From Sphaerisporangium fuscum (GTDB lineage: Bacteria > Actinomycetota > Actinomycetes > Streptosporangiales > Streptosporangiaceae), in NCBI RefSeq assembly GCF_018531465.1, contig NZ_JAHDTF010000015.1, positions 186,001-250,000 of the forward strand: a DNA stretch of 64,000 nt, in the 5' to 3' direction. Shown piece after piece: positions 58,797-64,000 of the stretch; position 1 is the first letter of the stretch; the number at the start of each line of letters is the position of its first letter. The translations under genes and the position numbers were made by a program. A model generated the notes under the pieces. It searched no databases. It worked only from the letters and a program-made list of their open reading frames with translations, and was not told the origin of the DNA.

Positions 58797-58809
58797 GGAC
58801 ACGCTGTCC
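58797..58809. promoter_or_regulatory. TetR operator, copy 2
   Basis: GGACA-CGC-TGTCC matches copy 1 with the arms fully conserved and extends by one further pair (C/G). It lies 48 bases centre to centre from copy 1, in the leader of the azoreductase gene. Confidence 0.65.
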
Positions 58810-58830
58810 GGTTACGTCGAAGGGCCGACC

Positions 58831-59478
58831 ATGACCACATTGCTGCACCTGGACGCCAGCGCCCGCCGCCGCTCGATCAGCCGGGAGGTGGGCGAAGCCT
58901 TCGCCCGGTCGTGGCGGGCCGCGCACCCCGGCGGCGCGTACGTGCACCGCGACCTCACCGCCGACCCCGTCCCGCTCATCGGCGAGGCGTGGACCGAACT
59001 GTGCGACCACGTGCTGGAGCACGGCATCACCGAGACCGACCGGCTGAAGGAGGCCGTGCGCACCGAGGCCCAGGCCGCCGCCTGGGCGATCGTCGAACCA
59101 CTGCTGACCGAGCTGGTGAACGCCGACGTCGTGCTGATCGCCACGCCGATGTACAACTACTCGATCCCGGCCTCGCTCAAGGCCTGGATCGACCAGGTGA
59201 CCTTCCCCAAGATGTCGCTGAAGGGCCGGCGCTTCGTGATCGCCACCGCCCGCGGCGGGTCGTACGCCCCCGGCGCCCCGAAGGCGCCCTACGACCACCA
59301 GGAGCGCTACCTGCGCGACTTCTTCGAGGGGCACTTCGCCGTCACCGACACCGTCTTCGTCAACGCCGAACTGGCCAACGCCCGGCTCGACCCCGCCATG
59401 GCCCATCTGCGGGCCGCGCACGAGGAGTCGTACGCCGCCGCGCTGAGCGCCGCCCGCAGGCTCGCCGAGGAGTACTGA
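58831..59478 (+). CDS. azoR: FMN-dependent NADH-azoreductase
   Basis: A 215-residue flavodoxin-like quinone/azo reductase. HLDASARRRSISREVGEAFA is the FMN-phosphate loop; ATPMYNYSIPASLKAWIDQV contains the MYN flavin-contact motif, and ATARGGSYAPG follows as in AzoR. It should reduce azo bonds or quinones with NADH. It is the first gene of a two-gene operon with the SMR transporter (stop and start share one base, TGATG) under the divergent TetR. Detoxification of aromatic or quinone compounds is the likely role. Confidence 0.9.
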   Translation: MTTLLHLDASARRRSISREVGEAFARSWRAAHPGGAYVHRDLTADPVPLIGEAWTELCDHVLEHGITETDRLKEAVRTEAQAAAWAIVEPLLTELVNADVVLIATPMYNYSIPASLKAWIDQVTFPKMSLKGRRFVIATARGGSYAPGAPKAPYDHQERYLRDFFEGHFAVTDTVFVNAELANARLDPAMAHLRAAHEESYAAALSAARRLAEEY

Positions 59479-59798
59479 TGGGCTGGGTGGTCCTCGTACT
59501 GGCCGGGCTGGTCGAGATCGCCTGGTCGCAGAGCATCAAGCCGACGGAGAACTTCACCCGTCCCTGGCCCACGCTGCTGTGCTTCGTGCTGGCCGCCGTG
59601 TCGGTCTACCTGCTCTCGCTCGCGATGCGCACCCTCCCGGTCGGCACGGCGTACGCCGTCTTCACCGGGATCGGCGCGATCGGCGCCATCACCCTCGGCA
59701 TCGTGATCCACAAGGACCCGGTCACCGCCGGCAGGATGCTCGCCCTGTCGCTCATCCTGGGCGGCATCGTCCTCGCCCGGATCACCGGTCCGGGATGA
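59478..59798 (+). CDS. small multidrug resistance transporter (SugE/Gdx-like)
   Basis: A 106-residue four-helix SMR protein. The N-terminus VLVLAGLVEIAWSQSIKPTENF has the essential membrane Glu (residue 13), and LPVGTAYAVFTGIGAIGAITLGIV is the family signature in helix 3. The WSQSIKPT segment and GIGAIGA place it nearer SugE/Gdx guanidinium exporters than EmrE. It works as a dimer in the membrane. It is translationally coupled to azoR by the TGATG overlap. In a two-component SMR the partner gene would be adjacent; none is, so it probably forms a homodimer. Confidence 0.9.
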   Translation: MGWVVLVLAGLVEIAWSQSIKPTENFTRPWPTLLCFVLAAVSVYLLSLAMRTLPVGTAYAVFTGIGAIGAITLGIVIHKDPVTAGRMLALSLILGGIVLARITGPG

Positions 59799-59809
59799 CA
59801 CTTCGTGGG

Positions 59810-60760
59810 TCAGGCGCGGCGGGCGCGGGCGCGGCGCTTCCCCTCGTGCATCGCCTGGACCCGCGCGACCGGGATCGTGTGCCCCTCCTCGATCAGGTCG
59901 GCGGGCAGCCGCTGCGGCTCGGGCATGAGCTCGGCCCACGGGTCGCGCTCGCCCAGCAGCCGCGGCGCGGTGCGCACGGTGAAGTCGCCCGGCGCGACCG
60001 CGTCGAGATCGTCCCAGGCGACCGGGAACGACACCGGCACGCCGGGCCGGACACGCGGGCTGTAGGCCGCCACGACCGTCGCCCCGCCCGCCCGGGTCGA
60101 GTCGAGGAACACCTTGCCGCCGCGGTCCTCCCTGATGAACGCCGTGGTGGCGAGGGCCGGGTCGAGCCGTTCGGCGCGGGCGGCGAGCGCGCGGGTGGCC
60201 GCGGCGACGTCCTCCACCGGGGCCGCGGCGTCGATCGGGACGAAGATGTGCAGCCCCTTCGCGCCGCTGGTCTTCACCGCCCCGGCCAGGCCGTCGTCCG
60301 CGAGCGCCTGCCGCACCAGGTGGGCGGCGCGGACGGCGGAGGGGAACGCGTCCCCCGGCGGCGGGTCGATGTCGAGCACGAGGTGGGTGGGGTGCTCCCA
60401 GTCGCCGGAGCGGAACAGGGCCGGGTGGTACTCCACCGAGCGCTGGTTGGCCAGCCACAGCAGGGTGGGCCGGTCGTCGCAGAGAGCGTAGGAGATCTGC
60501 CGCCGTGAGCTCTCGGCCCACACCGTCACCGTCCGCACCCACGACGGGGCGTACTTCGGGACGTTCTTCTGCATGAACGGATCCTGGCCCTGCCGCACCC
60601 GCACCACCGACAGCGGCCGGTCGCGCAGGACCGGGATGAGACGGCCGGCGACCGCGTCGAGATAGTCGACCAGGTCGCGCTTGGTCGCCTCCGCCCCGTC
60701 GAACAGTGGCTGGTCGAGGTTGGTGAGCGATACCCCGTCCCGTACCTCATCGCTGGTCAT
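59810..60760 (-). CDS. LigD-type polymerase/primase domain protein (NHEJ)
   Basis: A 316-residue stand-alone polymerase domain of the bacterial end-joining ligase LigD. The metal-binding Asp pair is in LVLDIDPPPGD, followed by TSGAKGLHIFVPI and the later VSFPVAWDDLDA and TVRTAPRLL stretches typical of the family. It can extend and fill DNA or RNA ends before ligation. Ku and the ligase part of LigD are not in the window, as is common in actinomycetes, which carry several separate LigD-domain genes. Convergent with the SMR gene. Confidence 0.92.
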   Translation of the reverse strand: MTSDEVRDGVSLTNLDQPLFDGAEATKRDLVDYLDAVAGRLIPVLRDRPLSVVRVRQGQDPFMQKNVPKYAPSWVRTVTVWAESSRRQISYALCDDRPTLLWLANQRSVEYHPALFRSGDWEHPTHLVLDIDPPPGDAFPSAVRAAHLVRQALADDGLAGAVKTSGAKGLHIFVPIDAAAPVEDVAAATRALAARAERLDPALATTAFIREDRGGKVFLDSTRAGGATVVAAYSPRVRPGVPVSFPVAWDDLDAVAPGDFTVRTAPRLLGERDPWAELMPEPQRLPADLIEEGHTIPVARVQAMHEGKRRARARRA

Positions 60761-60791
60761 CCACTCACCCTGCCCACCACGGACCCCGAGG

Positions 60792-61961
60792 TCAACACAC
60801 CGTGCCCCTCACGTGCTCGGGGGAGGGGTAGTCCTTCAGGTCGATGTCGGTGGCGAACTTGTCGGTCAGCTTCAGCATCGCCCTCAGCATGAAGTCGTAC
60901 TTGAACATCCAGTTGCGCATCCGGATCCGCCCGGAGGTCGGCGGGGCGAGGAACGGCCCGGCGTTGCCCTTCTTGGTGATCTTGGCGTAGCCGCGGAACG
61001 CCTCCTCGTACCTCTGGAACGCCACGCGGTGGTCGCCGCCGGCCGCCGCCAGCTCGCCGGCCAGCACGTACGCGCCCACGACGGCGAGGCCGGTGCCGAA
61101 GCCGCCGAGCGTGTTGCCGTACGCCGCGTCGCCGAGCAGCACCACCCGGCCCCGCGAGTAGTGGTCCACCTCCGACCGGCTGATCGAGTCGAGGTAGAAC
61201 TCGCGGGCGTCGGGCAGCTGGGCCATCAGCTCCGGGACCCGCCAGCCCATGCCCTTCATCGCCTCGGCCAGGATGCGCTTCTGCTGCTCGACGTCGTAAC
61301 GGTCGAATTCGAGCCGCTCGGAGGCGAAGACGAAGAACGCGGGCGCCTTCGGGCCGCCGACGGCCGCCATCCGGCCCGGCTCGTTGTACATGACGGGCTC
61401 GCGCCCGACCCGCACGTCGGCCAGCGCGTAGTAGTGACCGAGGTGGTGCACGTACTGCGACTCCGGGCCGAACGCCAGCCGCCGCACGTTGGAGTGGATG
61501 CCGTCGGCGCCCACCACGATGTCGTAGGTGCGCGGCGCGCCGCGCTCGAAGGTGACGTGGACGCCGCCCACGGACTCGGTGAGCGAGGTGATGGAGTCGC
61601 CGAAGACGTACTCACAGCTGCCCGCGGTCCTCTCGTACAGCAGGGCGGACAGGTCGCCGCGGAGGATCTCCATCTCACCGCCGGTGAACTCGCCGGGCAG
61701 GATCGCCAGCGTCCTGCCCTCGGCGTCGATGATGGCCTGGTCGGTGCCGCCGGTCTGCCGCCGCCGCACCTCCTCCAGGATGCCCATGCGGCCGAGGACG
61801 GTCCTGTGGGTCGCGCCCTTGAAGTCCACCGCCTGCCCGCCCAGGCGCAGCGCGGGCGCCTTCTCGACGACAGTGACGGTGCAGCCGTAGCGGCTCAGCC
61901 AGTAGGCGAGGGCGGGGCCGGCGATGCTCGACCCGGAGATGAGGACTGTCGTGTTCTTCAT
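60792..61961 (-). CDS. FAD-dependent monooxygenase (aromatic hydroxylase type)
   Basis: A 389-residue class A flavin monooxygenase of the PHBH/TetX kind. VLISGSSIAGPALAYWLSRYG is the FAD-binding turn (GxxxxG form), VVGADGIHSNVRRLAFG the DG motif and VVLLGDAAYGNTLGGFGTGLA the GD motif. The ATG at 61961 starts directly before the first beta strand; GGGGA lies upstream. No biosynthetic genes are adjacent, so the substrate (an aromatic compound, drug or polyketide) cannot be named. It is read toward ligD-pol on the same strand, 31 bases away. Confidence 0.9.
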   Translation of the reverse strand: MKNTTVLISGSSIAGPALAYWLSRYGCTVTVVEKAPALRLGGQAVDFKGATHRTVLGRMGILEEVRRRQTGGTDQAIIDAEGRTLAILPGEFTGGEMEILRGDLSALLYERTAGSCEYVFGDSITSLTESVGGVHVTFERGAPRTYDIVVGADGIHSNVRRLAFGPESQYVHHLGHYYALADVRVGREPVMYNEPGRMAAVGGPKAPAFFVFASERLEFDRYDVEQQKRILAEAMKGMGWRVPELMAQLPDAREFYLDSISRSEVDHYSRGRVVLLGDAAYGNTLGGFGTGLAVVGAYVLAGELAAAGGDHRVAFQRYEEAFRGYAKITKKGNAGPFLAPPTSGRIRMRNWMFKYDFMLRAMLKLTDKFATDIDLKDYPSPEHVRGTVC

Positions 61962-62181
61962 GTCCCCGAGCTTCGCGGCCCGCGCTGACAAACCACCGAC
62001 CACCGGCTGACAGCGCCCCCACCCGGTGGAAGCGGCTGTCGGTGGCGTGGTGGCGGGCACCGCGCGCCGCCGCCGCTGCGATTCGCAGGAGCACTCGGTG
62101 CCCGCGCGTCCACGATGCCGGGAGACGGTCCCGGTGTACATGACGATCTCTGCACGGTACTTGCCGATTCGCGCACGGACC

Positions 62182-64000
62182 TCAGCCGGAAGATGACGAC
62201 GGGAGCGCGGCGTCGAGCAGGACGGCCAGCGCGTCCTCGCGGCGCATGCCCGCGCCCCGGGAGTACGCCGAGGCGAACGCCTCCGCGCCGACGCGGTCGC
62301 GGGCGGCGGTGGTGATCCGGGCGACGTCGGGGTCGCCCGTCACGGCCGTCCCGCGCAGCGCCACCGCGACCCCCAGCAACAGCGCGGCCCGCTCACCGGC
62401 CGTTCGCTCACCTTCGGCCTCCGGTCCGGTCGCGGGCGCCAGCAGGGCCACCCCGGCCTGGCCTTCGGCGGCGTCGGCCAGGTCGGCGTGCAGGGACAGG
62501 CGGCGCGCCACCGCGAGCGCCTCGCCGTAACGCAGCCGGGCCTCGCCGGTGCGCCCCTCGGCCTCCGCCAGCCGCGCCAGCGCGGTGAGCACGCGCGCCC
62601 GCGTGCCGTCGCCCCAGAACGCGCCGGTCGACGAGGCCGCGAGCGCGGCCTCCAGCAGGCGGCGCGCCTCGGCCGGGTCGCCTTCCAGCCGGGCGATCTC
62701 GCCCAGCCCCAGGTAGGCCTCGGCCGGCTCGTCCGGCTGCCCGGCGCGGCGCGACAGCTCCGCGGCGCGCCGGTAGTCGGCGGCGGCCTCGGCGAGCCTC
62801 CCCTCGCGGACCAGGCACTCGGCGCGACGGCTGAGCACGTCGACCATCTCGTCGAGGGCGCCGAGCTGCTCCAGGAGCTCCAGCGCCTCCCGCCACAGGT
62901 CGTGGGCACGCGTCCACTCGCCGCGCCGGCCGGCGAGCTGGGCCAGTGAATCGAGGGCCTGCGCCGTCCCCCAGCGCTCGCCCAGCCCGCGGAACTCGGC
63001 CAGCACGTCCAGCAGTCCGCGCTCGCTCGCGGCGGGCTCGCCGGCGAGCATCTTCAACAGGGCCTCGCCCAGCCTCACCAGGGCGAGGAGCCACGGGTCG
63101 GTGCCGAGGAGGGTGCCCGCGTCCGGGTTCTGCCGCACCGACGGCCCCGCGGCCATGCCCCAGAGGGCCGCGGTGAACGGGTACCGCAGCGGCCGGCCGA
63201 GGGTCCGCATGATGCCCTCGGCCCGATCCCTGTGCGCGGAGCCGGCCCGGGGCACGGCGTGCAGCACGCACATGACGTACTCCTCCTCCAGCCCCTCGGC
63301 GGGCTCCGGCACCGCCTGGAGGAGCTCGGCCGCGGCCGCACCGACCTGCCCGCGCCGCCCGCTCAGCCAGCAGTACGCCGCCAGTGCCGTGATCAGCCGT
63401 AGCGCCGTCTCCCGGTCGTCGCGCACCGACCAGCGCAGCGCGGCCATGAGGTTGCTGTGCTCGGCCGACAGCCGGGCGAGCCACTCCAGCTGCTCGGCCC
63501 GGCGCAGGTGCGGGTCGGCGCGCTGGGCCAGGTCGAGGAAGTAGCGGGCGTGCGCCCGGCGCAGAAGCTCCTGCTCGCCGGCGTCGGCCAGCCGCTCCGC
63601 GCAGAAGAACAGGATCGTCTCCAGCATGCGGTAGCGGTCGCCGTCGGTCTCGACCAGCGACTTGTCGACCAGGTCGGCCAACAGGTCGGCCGCGTCGTCC
63701 AGGCCGCACACCGCCTCGACGTCGGAGAGGGACGCCCCGCCCGCGAACACGGCGAACCGCCTGGCCAGCGCCTGCTCGCCCGGTGTGAGCAGGTCCCAGC
63801 TCCACTCCACCACCGCGTGCAGGGTGCGGTGACGGGCCGCCGCGGTACGGTCGCCGCGCGACAGCAGCCGGAAGCGTCCGTCCTCGGCCAGGCGGGCGGC
63901 GATCTCCTCCACGGTGAACGACCGCAGCCGCGCCGCCGCCAGCTCGATGGCCAGCGGCACCCCGTCCAGCGCGGCGCAGATGCGGGTGACGGCCTCGACG
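62182..64000 (-). CDS. AfsR/LuxR-type ATPase regulator with TPRs, N-terminal part missing
   Basis: The visible 606 residues are the C-terminal part of a large STAND-type regulator; the frame stays open to the right edge. ALDGVPLAIELAAARLRSF is the conserved GxP motif of the NB-ARC ATPase. A winged-helix segment (LHAVVEWSWDLLTPGEQALARRFAVFAGG) follows, then about 400 residues of TPR-like helical hairpins (AAADYRRAAELSRRAGQPDE; EARRLLEAALAA). The missing N-terminus would decide between a SARP/BTAD and a LuxR or adenylate-cyclase type. It probably switches gene expression in response to an unknown signal. The C-terminal end is Ser-rich (PSSSSG). Confidence 0.88.
   Translation of the reverse strand, partial: VEAVTRICAALDGVPLAIELAAARLRSFTVEEIAARLAEDGRFRLLSRGDRTAAARHRTLHAVVEWSWDLLTPGEQALARRFAVFAGGASLSDVEAVCGLDDAADLLADLVDKSLVETDGDRYRMLETILFFCAERLADAGEQELLRRAHARYFLDLAQRADPHLRRAEQLEWLARLSAEHSNLMAALRWSVRDDRETALRLITALAAYCWLSGRRGQVGAAAAELLQAVPEPAEGLEEEYVMCVLHAVPRAGSAHRDRAEGIMRTLGRPLRYPFTAALWGMAAGPSVRQNPDAGTLLGTDPWLLALVRLGEALLKMLAGEPAASERGLLDVLAEFRGLGERWGTAQALDSLAQLAGRRGEWTRAHDLWREALELLEQLGALDEMVDVLSRRAECLVREGRLAEAAADYRRAAELSRRAGQPDEPAEAYLGLGEIARLEGDPAEARRLLEAALAASSTGAFWGDGTRARVLTALARLAEAEGRTGEARLRYGEALAVARRLSLHADLADAAEGQAGVALLAPATGPEAEGERTAGERAALLLGVAVALRGTAVTGDPDVARITTAARDRVGAEAFASAYSRGAGMRREDALAVLLDAALPSSSSG

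Overview
The window is very GC-rich, densely coded DNA with many GTG and TTG starts, short 4-8 base gene overlaps and several likely leaderless starts. This is typical of a filamentous actinomycete. The GH11 xylanase (13.4-14.4 kb) closely recalls the Nonomuraea flexuosa type in both catalytic and carbohydrate-binding parts, so a member of the Streptosporangiaceae is my best guess (inference from memory, not a search). No rRNA, tRNA, CRISPR array, insertion sequence or phage gene was seen.

Layout. 0-3.3 kb: cobalamin genes cobIJ (cut by the window edge), cobK and cbiD. 3.4-13.1 kb: a catabolic island. A glutamine-synthetase-like ligase is read leftward; rightward run a short ferredoxin remnant, an acetoacetate-decarboxylase-like protein, HpaE-, HpaD- and HpaG-like homoprotocatechuate meta-cleavage enzymes, PuuC- and PuuD-like gamma-glutamyl enzymes and a YtcJ-like amidohydrolase. 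The two divergent promoters carry matching 14-base palindromes. 13.4-15.9 kb: secreted xylanase, an alpha/beta hydrolase and a PadR regulator. 15.9-21.7 kb: cobalamin genes again, a repeat-expanded cobG and, divergently, cobN under a cobalamin riboswitch.

21.8-29.4 kb: accessory and homeostasis genes: a nucleotidyltransferase, an MFS exporter/LysR pair, a hydrolase, a transglutaminase-like protein, an ArsR-CDF zinc-type module, a beta-carbonic anhydrase with a changed catalytic motif and a small secreted protein. 29.7-36.5 kb: phytase-like esterase, BNR sialidase-like protein, membrane protein, secreted AA10 LPMO with CBM2, and a uridine-kinase-like protein without a P-loop. 36.6-45.1 kb: asparagine synthase, Zur, small unknowns, a CASTOR/POLLUX-type channel and a class I lysyl-tRNA synthetase ending in a strong terminator.

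45.2-53.1 kb: a tightly overlapped peptide ABC transporter operon running through a double-GNAT protein to murQ, which suggests uptake and recycling of cell-wall peptides. 53.1-64 kb: small stress or unknown genes, a TetR-azoreductase-SMR efflux cassette with twin operators, a LigD-type polymerase, an FAD monooxygenase and a large AfsR/LuxR-type ATPase regulator cut by the right edge.

The most interesting part is the 3.4-13.1 kb island. It joins gamma-glutamylation and de-glutamylation enzymes to an aromatic ring-cleavage set under what looks like one operator, and may be a route for gamma-glutamylated phenethylamine-type aromatic amines.
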